From NCBI GenBank assembly GCA_023382535.1, contig JAHDWA010000006.1:124001-188000 (forward strand): a DNA stretch of 64,000 bases. Reading direction: 5' to 3'. Position 1 is the stretch's first letter. The number at the start of each line of letters is the position of its first letter. This document shows, piece after piece, positions 45,793-54,303 of this stretch. The notes below the pieces were generated by a model that ran no database searches, was not told the origin of the DNA, and saw nothing but the letters and a program-made list of their open reading frames with translations. This DNA comes from Anaerolineae bacterium. GTDB taxonomy: Bacteria > Chloroflexota > Anaerolineae > 4572-78 > J111. Made by a program: the position numbers and the translations under genes.

Positions 45793-46836
45793 ATGACGAA
45801 CAACGAGTATCCAAAACTCCACAATGCCATGTGGCCGGGATTGGTCGGGAAGGGAACAGATTCCGAACCGGCGATTAGCCTGGATACGATGCTGGATCTT
45901 ACAGCCAAAGCGGAGGTAAATGGGAAGAAATTTGACGGCGTGGACCTGTTTCTGGCCGACCCGCACACCAGCATTGACGTGTCCGATGATGGAATCAAAG
46001 AATTGGCCGACAAGATTGGCGGGATGGGCTTTGTCGTCGGCTCGGTGGTGGCCCCGGTTTGGGGACCGACCGGCGGCGGCTCAACGTTGGGCGGCCCGGA
46101 GGAAGTGGACAAATTCCTGACCCAGGTCAAAAAAGCTTCCCGCATCGCCAAACGGCTGACTGAGCTGGGTGTCCGACCCTACGGCGTCGTCCGCATTGAT
46201 TCTTCGGCCAGCCCCGCCGAGTGGGCCAAGGACCCGGAGCAGAACCAGCAGAAAATAGCCGAGGTCTTCCGCCAGGCCTGCGATATTGCTGCGGATTTTG
46301 GTGAGAAGCTGGCCACGGAAGGGGAAATCTGCTGGGGCGGTATGCACAACTGGAAAGATATGGTAGATTTGCTGGAGCGGGTTGACCGGCCCAACATCGG
46401 TTTCCAGGCGGACATGGCCCATACCCTGCTCTACCTGCTTGGCTACAACGCTCCCGAGCACAGAATACTCCCGGAAGATTTTGACTGGAGCGACACCGAG
46501 GCATTGCAGGCTGGCTTGCGCAAAATGACCGCCGCCCTGCGCCCCTGGACGATTGACTTTCATGTCGCCCAGAATGATGCTACGGTGCATGGAACCGGAT
46601 CGCACGACAAGACCGGCCGGCATTGTCTGGCGACAGACCCCAATGGCAAGCTCGATATTCCCCGCGATGCCGGCCATTGGCTGCGTGACGAGCAGGGCAA
46701 TCTGACCAAAGCCTTTAAGCATATCTGCTGGGATGGTTGTATGTTCCCCAACGAAGTCATGCTCAAGCAGCAGACATGGAACGACATCCTCGCTGTTATG
46801 CTCAAGGTTCGCGACGCCCACGGCTGGAGTGAATAA
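45793..46836 (+). CDS. TIM-barrel sugar isomerase/epimerase-like protein
   Basis: 347 residues from ATG 45793, with AGGAG eight bases before; the GTG six bases earlier is too close to that site. Features of the xylose-isomerase-like barrel: [10 protein letters not shown] (Glu ligand), [10 protein letters not shown] (Asp/His), a DFHVAQND segment (His) and a late GRHC. The family works on sugars with a divalent metal. A terminator follows 51 bp later, so regulator, dehydrogenase and this gene form one unit. Confidence 0.8.
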   Translation: MTNNEYPKLHNAMWPGLVGKGTDSEPAISLDTMLDLTAKAEVNGKKFDGVDLFLADPHTSIDVSDDGIKELADKIGGMGFVVGSVVAPVWGPTGGGSTLGGPEEVDKFLTQVKKASRIAKRLTELGVRPYGVVRIDSSASPAEWAKDPEQNQQKIAEVFRQACDIAADFGEKLATEGEICWGGMHNWKDMVDLLERVDRPNIGFQADMAHTLLYLLGYNAPEHRILPEDFDWSDTEALQAGLRKMTAALRPWTIDFHVAQNDATVHGTGSHDKTGRHCLATDPNGKLDIPRDAGHWLRDEQGNLTKAFKHICWDGCMFPNEVMLKQQTWNDILAVMLKVRDAHGWSE

Positions 46837-46887
46837 AAATTGTCTGAGTGGGTCGCGTAAAGATCCATTCAATACCTAAACTTAAAG

Positions 46888-46917
46888 TGCCCCTGGAGAG
46901 ATCCGGGGGCATTTTTT
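46888..46917 (+). terminator. Rho-independent terminator
   Basis: TGCCCCTGGA pairs with TCCGGGGGCA around a GAGA loop (46888-46911), followed by six Ts. Confidence 0.85.
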
Positions 46918-46965
46918 CTAAATTTCGCTGTCACTCCTCAACCCACTGTCATCCATTCGGCAAGC

Positions 46966-46971
46966 TATAAT
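46966..46971 (+). promoter_or_regulatory. Candidate -10 element before the second isomerase gene
   Basis: TATAAT after the terminator; no convincing -35. It supports separate initiation for the 47.1-49.3 kb genes. Confidence 0.3.
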
Positions 46972-47067
46972 TTTTATTATCCGCCTCTCTCTGCACCTGC
47001 TCCAAATGCCCGTCACAATCGAAACCATGACCGCGTTTGACCGGATTGAAAAATTATACTACGCTAA

Positions 47068-47091
47068 GTGTAACTCATATGGAGGTTACAC
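47068..47091 (+). promoter_or_regulatory. Inverted repeat overlapping the ribosome binding site
   Basis: GTGTAAC (47068-47074) is the exact inverse of GTTACAC (47085-47091). The GGAGG of the next gene (47081-47085) lies in the loop and stem, four to nine bases before the ATG. It could hide the ribosome site in RNA or be a DNA operator. Confidence 0.45.
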
Positions 47092-47094
47092 CTC

Positions 47095-47997
47095 ATGTTT
47101 ATTTCAATGCACAACTGGATGCGGGCCGAGCCAATTGAAACAACCATTCGGCGGCTGGCCAGATATGGTTATGACAGCATCGAGATCGAAGGCGAGCCAA
47201 CAAAATATAACACCAAAGACGTACTCAAGCTGCTCAAGGAGTACCAGCTCAACTGCTTTGGCTCAGTGTCGCTGATGTTTGAGGGGCGCGACCTGATTCA
47301 CGCTGATGAAGCGGTACGGGCCAGCACCGTGCAGTATATCAAAGACTGTGTCACCATGGTCAAAGAGTTAGAAGGCCGCGAGATGACTGTAGTTCCCTCC
47401 CAGGTCGGCAAGGTGAAAGCCATGGCCGGCCCGGAAGAGGAGTGGCAGTGGGCCGTTGAAGGGTTGAAAGAAATCTATACTCACAGCGAGAAAGCGGGTG
47501 TCGTCCTGGGGCTGGAGCCGATCAATCGCTTTGAAACCAATTTTATCAATCGCCATGATCAGGCCCTTTTGTTGGCCGCTGCAGTCGGCCCCAACTGCGG
47601 CGTCTGCCTCGATGCGTTCCACATCAATATCGAAGAGGCTGACATGTACCAGGCCATTCTGCATACCGGCAAAAAATTGGTCAACTTTCACGCGGCCGAC
47701 AACAACCGTATGGCCTGTGGTCAGGGTAGTTATGACTGGGTACGCCTGCTAACCGCCCTCAAAGCGGCTGGCTACGACAGTGCCCTATCGGTCGAATTTG
47801 TCCCTCCCCTGGACCGCACTCCGGCTAACCCCTACAAGAACGCCATGGCCGCCGCCGAAGCTGAATTAACTCCCGAACAACTCATGTTCATCGAAAGTCA
47901 CAGCAGCGGCGTCCTCTCCGATGAGTTCTATAGCTGGCTGGTCGAAATTTCGGCCAAGACTCTCAAGCACGCGATTAAAAAAGCGGACGGCAGATAG
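47095..47997 (+). CDS. Sugar phosphate isomerase/epimerase (D-tagatose 3-epimerase-like)
   Basis: 300 residues, the normal length of tagatose/psicose 3-epimerase-like TIM barrels. Metal ligands appear in GLEPINRFE (Glu), CLDAFHINIEE (Asp, with the neighbouring His), NFHAADNNR (His) and SVEFVPP (Glu). GGAGG precedes the ATG. It would move the configuration or carbonyl position of a keto-sugar or keto-acid made by the upstream dehydrogenase. The UPF0261 gene follows 59 bp downstream. Confidence 0.88.
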   Translation: MFISMHNWMRAEPIETTIRRLARYGYDSIEIEGEPTKYNTKDVLKLLKEYQLNCFGSVSLMFEGRDLIHADEAVRASTVQYIKDCVTMVKELEGREMTVVPSQVGKVKAMAGPEEEWQWAVEGLKEIYTHSEKAGVVLGLEPINRFETNFINRHDQALLLAAAVGPNCGVCLDAFHINIEEADMYQAILHTGKKLVNFHAADNNRMACGQGSYDWVRLLTALKAAGYDSALSVEFVPPLDRTPANPYKNAMAAAEAELTPEQLMFIESHSSGVLSDEFYSWLVEISAKTLKHAIKKADGR

Positions 47998-48056
47998 CCA
48001 GGAAACAAGTCGTTCCCTGCAACTTTGCTACCCTGTTACCTGGTCAAGAGGAGACT

Positions 48057-49304
48057 ATGTCTAAAACTGTAGCCCTGATTGGTACGCTTGATACCAAAGG
48101 GCCGGAGATGGCCTATTTGCGCGACCGCTGCTGCGATTTGGGGTTGGAAACGCTGGTCATTGATTCCGGCATCCTCGGTGAGCCGCTGGGCATTGAGCCG
48201 GATTTTCGGCGGGAAGTGGTGGCTCAGGCTGCCGGTAGCACCCTTGATGCGCTGCGCCAGGCAGACAGTCGCGGCGCTGCCGTTCACCAAATGATGAAAG
48301 GGGTGCGCCAGGTGGTTTTGGACCTGTACGCCGCCGGCCGCTTACAGGGGGTAGCTTGTCTCGGTGGAGCAGAAGGAGCGGTATTGGGGGCGCATGCGAT
48401 GCAAGCCCTGCCGGTCGGCGTGCCTAAGCTTCTGGCCACGCCGATTGCTTCCGGCAAGCGTTACTTTGGCCCGCTGATGGGGCTGAGAGATGTGATGGTC
48501 ATTCATTCCATCGTTGACATTTTGGGCCTTAACCCTATCTCCCAGACCCTCTTTGACAACATGGCGGCAGCTCTGGCCGGAATGGTCGCTCACGGCCATG
48601 TCGCCGAGCTAAAAACCGAGCATCGCTACGTGGCTATAACTATGCTTGGTAACACCACCAGAGCGGTCATGGCGGCCAAAGACCGGCTGGCGAAGGCCGG
48701 GATCGAGGCGATCATTTTCCACGCCAATGGGGTTGGCGGCCCAGCCATGGAGGAACTGGCCGAACAGGGACTGTTTATCGGCGTGATTGACTTCACCACC
48801 GATGAACTGGCAGGCGAACTGGTCGGTGGTTTCCACAATGGGGGACCCAACCGGCTCCGGGTGGTCGGCCGCCTGGGGCTGCCCCAAATCGTTGTCCCCG
48901 GCTGTATTGATTTCACCGTACACGGCCCACCCCCTGAAATTCCCGACTACCTGCGCGGACGGCCCGTGTATAACCATAACCCTGTTTTTACTCTGGTACG
49001 GACCCTTCAGCCGGAGATGGCCGAATTGGGGCGGCGCTTCGCCGAGCGGCTGAACGAGGCAGTTGGCCCGCTCAAAATCGTCTATCCCACCCAGGGGTTA
49101 TCCCTCCCCAGTTTTCCGCCCGATGAGGCGAATCCCCACGGCGGCGTTTTCTGGAATCCCACTGCCGATGCTGCTTTTCTGGAAAGTCTGCGGGCAGATT
49201 TGCGTCCTGATATTCCCATTCTTGAGCATGCCCGCCACGTTGACGATCCGGCGTTTGGGGTTGAAGTCGCCGAATTATTTTTGGAAATGATTGAATCCCG
49301 GTGA
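48057..49304 (+). CDS. Tm-1-like ATP-binding domain protein (UPF0261)
   Basis: 415 residues, full length for the bacterial UPF0261 family, which is homologous to the N-terminal half of plant virus-resistance protein Tm-1. Conserved start VALIGTLDTKGPEMAYLRD, then CLGGAEGAVLG, TMLGNTTRA and IIFHANGVGGPAMEEL. AGAGGAGACT precedes the ATG. Biochemical activity in bacteria is not established; members often lie beside catabolic genes, as here, where the neighbours are sugar isomerases and a GntR-controlled dehydrogenase. A hairpin spans the stop and a terminator follows. Confidence 0.87.
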   Translation: MSKTVALIGTLDTKGPEMAYLRDRCCDLGLETLVIDSGILGEPLGIEPDFRREVVAQAAGSTLDALRQADSRGAAVHQMMKGVRQVVLDLYAAGRLQGVACLGGAEGAVLGAHAMQALPVGVPKLLATPIASGKRYFGPLMGLRDVMVIHSIVDILGLNPISQTLFDNMAAALAGMVAHGHVAELKTEHRYVAITMLGNTTRAVMAAKDRLAKAGIEAIIFHANGVGGPAMEELAEQGLFIGVIDFTTDELAGELVGGFHNGGPNRLRVVGRLGLPQIVVPGCIDFTVHGPPPEIPDYLRGRPVYNHNPVFTLVRTLQPEMAELGRRFAERLNEAVGPLKIVYPTQGLSLPSFPPDEANPHGGVFWNPTADAAFLESLRADLRPDIPILEHARHVDDPAFGVEVAELFLEMIESR

Positions 49305-49368
49305 CGATCCCGGTTGAGGTCCATCACCGGGAGTTTGTGAACCGGGCGTAAGTGAGGAGCGAAGGGGT

Positions 49369-49395
49369 GAGGTGAGAAAGTGTCACCTCTTTTTT
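49369..49395 (+). terminator. Terminator of the catabolic cluster
   Basis: GAGGTGA (49369-49375) pairs with TCACCTC (49383-49389), followed by six Ts. A second inverted pair, TCCCGGTGA/TCACCGGGA (49296-49332), lies upstream over the stop codon. Confidence 0.75.
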
Positions 49396-49449
49396 AGGAT
49401 ATGACTGCTTTAACTGGCTTTTTTCGTGCTCTTACGATATTATCTGGCA

Positions 49450-50214
49450 ATGTTAAACGGTTTTGACTACGTCCTCATCGGCTTGGCCGCCGTGGCGGCG
49501 GGAGCAGTAAATGCACTGGCGGGCGGCGGCACGTTGATCACCTTTCCGATGCTTACCGCGGTAGGTATTCCAGCCGTAGTGGCCAACGTGACCAATACGG
49601 TGGCGCTTTGCCCCGGCTATCTGGGCGCGACCTTGGCCCAATCGAACGACCTGAAGGGTCAAAAACGGCGGCTCTGGCTGGCCTTGCCGGCAGGGATTAT
49701 CGGGGGGGTCGTCGGCGGCATTCTCCTGCTCAATACGGGCGAACGGGTGTTTCGGGCCTTGGTTCCGTTCCTCATCCTGCTGGCTTCGGGATTGCTGGCA
49801 GTGCAGGACCCTCTGCGGGCCTGGCTGGTGCGTCGTGCTGCCCAGAACGGGACCACGACGCCGGCCGAGGGCTGGGCCATGCTGCCGGTCGGTCTGGCCG
49901 CGATCTATGGCGGCTATTTTGGCGCGGGCTTGAGCGTAATTGTGCTGGCCGTGCTGGGTCTGACCTTGGATGACTCGCTGACCCGGCTCAATGCTTTAAA
50001 ACAGGGTATCTCGTTTAGTGTCAATATTGCTGCGGCCCTTTTCTTTTTGTTTTCGGGACAAGTGGTTTGGTCGGCGGTGCTGGTGATGGCGGTGGGCGCG
50101 CTCGTTGGCGGTGTATTGGGTGGCCGGCTGGCCGGGCGCATCCAACCGGCAACGCTCCGCTGGATCGTCGTGGTGATTGGGGTTGTCGTGGCTGCAATTT
50201 ACTTGATCCGTTAA
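49450..50214 (+). CDS. TauE/SafE family sulfite exporter-like membrane protein
   Basis: 254 residues from ATG 49450; a GTG at 49426 is possible and neither has a clear ribosome site. Eight or so membrane helices with the two family repeats ([15 protein letters not shown] near the N-terminus and [13 protein letters not shown] in the middle). The family exports organosulfonates or sulfite, although many members have untested substrates. The preceding terminator separates it from the catabolic cluster, yet the distance is only 145 bp, so a functional link remains possible. Confidence 0.85.
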   Translation: MLNGFDYVLIGLAAVAAGAVNALAGGGTLITFPMLTAVGIPAVVANVTNTVALCPGYLGATLAQSNDLKGQKRRLWLALPAGIIGGVVGGILLLNTGERVFRALVPFLILLASGLLAVQDPLRAWLVRRAAQNGTTTPAEGWAMLPVGLAAIYGGYFGAGLSVIVLAVLGLTLDDSLTRLNALKQGISFSVNIAAALFFLFSGQVVWSAVLVMAVGALVGGVLGGRLAGRIQPATLRWIVVVIGVVVAAIYLIR

Positions 50215-50509
50215 GCAAACCTACCTGGCCTGTGTAACCTTAAAACTCTGAGTAAAGTAGTATCTATCAGAGCTGAGTGGGGTTATATAATTTGCGCATT
50301 TGGTCATTGATAAAAGGTGACCTGCGACGCCTCGTTGCCAAGTTTGCCCAAGTGACAAATGAGCTTATACCCTAAATTCGCCCTGGCTGCTTTGTGAATT
50401 GCACACATTGACAGTTTGAACAGGCGTTGGTACAATGCGCCGTGATTTAGCGCATCCTCGGAGAAATCAATTCTCTTAAAAAATTTATGCCAAAAGGAGA
50501 CAGTTCTCA
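50215..50509. other. Intergenic region of about 295 bp before acpP
   Basis: Contains the promoter listed at 50408-50436. I see no small gene or repeat. Confidence 0.5.
50408..50436 (+). promoter_or_regulatory. Sigma70 promoter of acpP
   Basis: TTGACA (50408-50413), a 17-bp spacer and TACAAT (50431-50436). The leader would be about 65 nt. Confidence 0.75.
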
Positions 50510-50749
50510 ATGACAAAAGAAGAAGTATTTGCCAAGGTAAAGGATATCATCATCGAACAGCTTGGCGCGGATGAGGATCAAATTACCATGGAAGCCAGCT
50601 TTCGTGATGATCTGGAGGCTGACTCGCTTGACCTGGTCGAACTGATCATGGCTTTTGAGGAAGAGTTTGGGGGAGAAATCTCTGACGAAGAAGCCCAGAA
50701 AATTACCACTGTAGGCGAGGCAGTCAACTATCTGTATTCTCATAGTTGA
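50510..50749 (+). CDS. acpP: Acyl carrier protein
   Basis: 79 residues, typical ACP length and acidity. The phosphopantetheine serine lies in [10 protein letters not shown] near residue 38. AAGGAG precedes the ATG. The protein carries acyl chains as thioesters during fatty-acid synthesis. It stands alone, with its own promoter and terminator, away from fab genes. Confidence 0.95.
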   Translation: MTKEEVFAKVKDIIIEQLGADEDQITMEASFRDDLEADSLDLVELIMAFEEEFGGEISDEEAQKITTVGEAVNYLYSHS

Positions 50750-50776
50750 AATTTTTTACTGTTTTTGACTTTAACC

Positions 50777-50817
50777 AAGAGCTCATATCTGGTGGATATG
50801 GGCTTTTGAAATTTTTT
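50777..50817 (+). terminator. Terminator of acpP
   Basis: AAGAGCTCATATC (50777-50789) pairs with GATATGGGCTTTT (50794-50806), allowing a G-U pair and one mismatch, then six Ts at 50812-50817. Confidence 0.7.
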
Positions 50818-50831
50818 AGAAGGATGATTAA

Positions 50832-51431
50832 TTGGTCAGTGTAGCTATTCTGGCCGGCGGTCAAAGCAAGCGGATGGGCCGGGATAAAGCCTTCCTGGAG
50901 GTTGGAGACCAGCCGGTAATTGAACGGGTCGTCAGTCGAGTCCGAGGACTGACCGATGACTTGTTTATCAGCGCCAATGAACCGGAGAAGTACGCCTGCT
51001 TGGGTCTGCCAATTGTCGCCGATATTTACCCTGACAAGGCAGCTTTGGGCGGCATGTACAGCGTCATTCAGGCGGCCCGCCACCCCCACGTGCTGGTTGT
51101 CGCCTGCGACATGCCCTTTTTACATGTCGGGCTGCTGCAATACTTGATTGAATTGGCCCCAACAGCAGATGTCGTTGTCCCCTTAATTAATCCCCCCCAG
51201 CCCGAAACTCTCCACGCCGTTTACAGCAAAGTCTGCCTGCCCGCTGTGGAGCGGCGCTTGTTAGCCGACCAATTGCGGATTATCGGGTTTTTTGACGAGG
51301 TATCCGTGCGCTATCTCGAACGGGCTGAGGTGGCCAGGTTTGACCCTCAATTTTACTCTTTCCTCAATATGAACACTCCGGAAGAGTGGGAAAAAGTTCA
51401 AGCTCTCGCCAAAACACTGCCCAACGAATAA
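50832..51431 (+). CDS. mobA: Molybdenum cofactor guanylyltransferase
   Basis: 199 residues. The start is a TTG with AGAAGGA seven bases upstream; no in-frame ATG precedes the conserved LAGGQSKRMGRDKAFL (GTP-binding loop). ACDMPF provides the metal-binding Asp. C-terminal STPEEW-like NTPEEW is typical. MobA joins GMP to molybdopterin; the CoxL-type hydroxylases usually need the CMP form made by the related MocA, so specificity is uncertain. It could supply cofactor for Mo enzymes elsewhere in the genome. Confidence 0.85.
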   Translation: MVSVAILAGGQSKRMGRDKAFLEVGDQPVIERVVSRVRGLTDDLFISANEPEKYACLGLPIVADIYPDKAALGGMYSVIQAARHPHVLVVACDMPFLHVGLLQYLIELAPTADVVVPLINPPQPETLHAVYSKVCLPAVERRLLADQLRIIGFFDEVSVRYLERAEVARFDPQFYSFLNMNTPEEWEKVQALAKTLPNE

Positions 51432-51459
51432 GTAAAATGCGGGACGCAGCCCATTAACA

Positions 51460-51487
51460 TTGTGTCTTCCCCTAATTGTGATATAAT
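51460..51487 (+). promoter_or_regulatory. Candidate promoter of the second histidine kinase
   Basis: TTGTGT (51460-51465), 16-bp spacer, TATAAT (51482-51487), 38 bp before the ATG. Confidence 0.5.
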
Positions 51488-51525
51488 AAGGTCGCTAGGA
51501 GAATAGTCCCAGGTGTTACAGGCAG

Positions 51526-53040
51526 ATGATGCAAGAGCGATCAAATTTACTCAACCTGATTAGCGATGAATTAAATAAAGACCTTGATCCCGATAAAATG
51601 CTGCGGCGGGTGCTCGACCTGACCGTGTCCCACCTCCATGCCAGCACCGGCAGTGTGATGCTTTTTGATCAGGAGAATCGGGTCTCGGCTTTTATTTTAC
51701 AGCAGGATGATCTGAGTGATGACCGGGCCAAACGTATTGTCGGTAAAGTCTTGACCGAAGGTTTTGCCGGTTGGGTGCTCAAGCACGGCGAGGGTGACAT
51801 CATCAACGATACCCGCCACGACAGCCGCTGGGTAGTCTACGATAATCAGCCCTACGACGTGCGTTCGGTCATCGGCACCCCTCTGCGCCGGCGGCAGCGA
51901 GTAATTGGCGTTCTGACCCTGGTTCACGACGAACCCAACAAATTCAAGCCAGGAGATCTACCCCTGCTGAATGCCATTGCCGGTCAGGCGGCCATTGCCC
52001 TGGAAAATGCCCGTCTTTTTAAAGAAACTGAGCAGGAACGGCGCAAATTATCGGCGATTATCAACAGCACCCAGGATGCAGTGCTGGTGACGACTCCCCA
52101 AAACAAGATCCTCCTCCTCAATCCCGCCGCTCAAGAAATGTTGAAGTTAAATGGACATCCCTGGCAAGACCAGCCCCTCTCAGAGTTGACCACAAATGCC
52201 GAGTTGTTAAAACTGTTTACGCCCAACGCGCCGACGACCGGCGAAGTGCCTCTGCCCGATGGCCGCACGATGTGGGCCAGTATAACCGCCATTCCGGAGT
52301 TGGGGCGGGTTACTGTGCTGCGTGATATTAGCGCTTTCAAAGCCCTGGATAAAATGAAGCGCGACTTTGTGACGGCCTTTACCCACGATCTGCGCACCCC
52401 TCTGGCTACCGTTAAAGGCTATATTGAACTGGTGCGGATGGATGGCCCTGTAACCGACCGGCAGGAAGAAGATTTGGTGGGTATTACCAAGGCGGCTAAT
52501 TTGATGAAATCTTTGATTGAGGACCTGCTGGAGTTGAGCCGGCTGGAGCGTCTGGAGCAGTTGACCCGTGAGAGAATCCAATTGAAAGAGTCAGTGCAGA
52601 CGACGATGAACTCCATGAAGCTTCTGGCCAAAACCAAGAGTATTGAATTGGTGCTGGACGAATCTCAGCGTGATCTGGTGATAGAAGGTAATTTGGTTTT
52701 ACTCTCGCGAGCGGTGGGTAATCTGCTGGATAACGCCGTTAAATATACACCCCAAGGCGGCCAGATTCATGTCAAATTGGGCCAAAGCAATGGTCAGGCC
52801 CTGGTTTCGGTGATTGATAACGGGCCGGGCATTCAGGCCAGGGATTTACCCCGGGTGTTTGAAAAATTTTACCGGGCGCGTCCTGAACTCGATGATGTCC
52901 CCGGCACCGGCCTGGGCTTGGCGATTGTCAAGACCATTGCCGAGCAGCACGGCGGCCAGGTTTGGGTGGAAAGCCAGCCTAACGTAGGCAGCACCTTTAC
53001 CATTGCTCTGCCGTTAATTAGCAGTGGCGAAAAGAACTAA
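51526..53040 (+). CDS. GAF-PAS sensor histidine kinase
   Basis: 504 residues. GAF domain (about 15-170), PAS (about 180-275), HisKA with the phospho-histidine in FTHDLRTPLA near residue 287, and HATPase_c with N box GNLLDNAVKYTP, G1 DNGPGIQ and G2 GTGLGLAIV. No membrane segment. No receiver gene is next to it. Chloroflexota often have such orphan kinases. The ribosome site is weak. Confidence 0.92.
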   Translation: MMQERSNLLNLISDELNKDLDPDKMLRRVLDLTVSHLHASTGSVMLFDQENRVSAFILQQDDLSDDRAKRIVGKVLTEGFAGWVLKHGEGDIINDTRHDSRWVVYDNQPYDVRSVIGTPLRRRQRVIGVLTLVHDEPNKFKPGDLPLLNAIAGQAAIALENARLFKETEQERRKLSAIINSTQDAVLVTTPQNKILLLNPAAQEMLKLNGHPWQDQPLSELTTNAELLKLFTPNAPTTGEVPLPDGRTMWASITAIPELGRVTVLRDISAFKALDKMKRDFVTAFTHDLRTPLATVKGYIELVRMDGPVTDRQEEDLVGITKAANLMKSLIEDLLELSRLERLEQLTRERIQLKESVQTTMNSMKLLAKTKSIELVLDESQRDLVIEGNLVLLSRAVGNLLDNAVKYTPQGGQIHVKLGQSNGQALVSVIDNGPGIQARDLPRVFEKFYRARPELDDVPGTGLGLAIVKTIAEQHGGQVWVESQPNVGSTFTIALPLISSGEKN

Positions 53041-53116
53041 ATAAGGAAGTACAGAGGATTGGTTAATAACCAAAACCCTCTCCTTCCAGCCTTCCATTCC
53101 TCTCTAAAAGTTGCCC
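53041..53116. repeat. Polypurine/polypyrimidine hairpin repeat (copy 2)
   Basis: GGAAG, GAGGATTGGTTA then TAACCAAAACCCTC, CTTCCAGCCTTCCATTCC. GATTGGTTA and TAACCAA pair. Lies between two convergent genes. Confidence 0.5.
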
Positions 53117-54220
53117 TCAGGATGTCTTAACCGGCTCAGACTCTACCTTCACCGGCGTCCGGCCGGTTCTAAAGTTGTAAGAAGCCTTAAACTCAATGAT
53201 CCATAAAACGTAGAGGCCCAACCCCAGTAAGGTCAGGGCGACCACATAAGCTTCAGGCAAAGTGGCCTGGGTAATGAAGATGGCAATTAATCCTAGCGCC
53301 CCGCAAATGGCGCTGACAGCTAGAGCCACGGACAGTTTGTCCAGGCCCAGCCGGGACAGCCGGTGGGTCGTGTGATCAATGCCTCCCTGAAAAAATGAAA
53401 CTCCACGCCGGGTGCGTGAGATAAAGACCAACGCAGTGTCGAAGATGGGCAGGCCGAGCACAATAATCGGCACCATCCAGGTTATCTGGATGTCGTTTGT
53501 CGGGATGCGAATCTTAATGCCCAGGACGGCCAGCAGAAAACCCAGAAACAACGACCCGGCGTCGCCCATAAAAATAGTGCTCTTGGGTAGGGGTAGATTA
53601 TAGCGGGCAAAGCCCAGGCTGGCCCCCAGCACCCCTGCCGCCAAAATCGAAACAAGTTGCTGGTCATTTAGAATGGCGATGAGCAGAAAAATGGCGCTGG
53701 TGGTGGCACTGGTCATCACGGCAATACCGTCGGCATTATCGAGGAAGTTAACCGCGTTGGTGATATACAAAATCCAGGCGGCGGTAATGATAAAATTAAT
53801 CACCTCATTCCAGATACCGATATTAAAGAGAGGCAGACTGACCCGAACCCCCATAAAAAAAACCAGGGCAATAGGGGCTAGCTGGGCCGTTAGTTTAAAG
53901 CGAGGGGGGAGCGCATGCCGGTCGTCCCAGAGACCGACAGCCGCCATGAATGAAGCCCCGCTGAGAATAGCGGCAAACTCGCGCAACCCCAGAATATTCC
54001 CCGGCAGCAGCAGTGCTACCAGAATCGTGACCAACAGCAGGGCGCTAATAGCGGCGATATAAATGGCCAAACCTCCCATCAGCGCCGTTGGTTCGGTGTG
54101 AGCGCGATCCGCTTTGGGGAGGGCAATGAAGCCTAACTTAAAGGCTAACTTTCTAACCAGGGGCGTGCCGATGCTGCCAAAAACCAGGGCCGTAACGAAG
54201 ATAAGCATGATGACGGTCAT
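53117..54220 (-). CDS. Undecaprenyl-phosphate GlcNAc-1-phosphate transferase-like (WecA/MraY family)
   Basis: 367 residues, about eleven membrane helices. Motifs: MGGLAIY, LWDDRHALPPRFKL (metal-binding Asp pair), NAVNFLDNADGIA, FMGDAGSLFLGF and the cytoplasmic DHTTHRL loop (HxHH-like). Transfers HexNAc-1-phosphate from UDP-sugar to undecaprenyl phosphate, the first step in many surface glycans and teichoic-acid-like polymers. Probably starts the chain completed by the glycan genes at 7-18 kb. Confidence 0.88.
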   Translation of the reverse strand: MTVIMLIFVTALVFGSIGTPLVRKLAFKLGFIALPKADRAHTEPTALMGGLAIYIAAISALLLVTILVALLLPGNILGLREFAAILSGASFMAAVGLWDDRHALPPRFKLTAQLAPIALVFFMGVRVSLPLFNIGIWNEVINFIITAAWILYITNAVNFLDNADGIAVMTSATTSAIFLLIAILNDQQLVSILAAGVLGASLGFARYNLPLPKSTIFMGDAGSLFLGFLLAVLGIKIRIPTNDIQITWMVPIIVLGLPIFDTALVFISRTRRGVSFFQGGIDHTTHRLSRLGLDKLSVALAVSAICGALGLIAIFITQATLPEAYVVALTLLGLGLYVLWIIEFKASYNFRTGRTPVKVESEPVKTS

Positions 54221-54303
54221 GGGTTATCTCTCTCGGGAGGCGAGGAAACGAGGAAACGATGAGGCGGTAATCCACTTCTTCGCCTCAGCGCAGCTTCATT
54301 TCT

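Noticed and set aside
49401..49466. Short ATG frame before the TauE/SafE gene
   Set aside because: 21 codons with no properly spaced ribosome site and overlap with the downstream gene in another frame; not enough support for a leader peptide.
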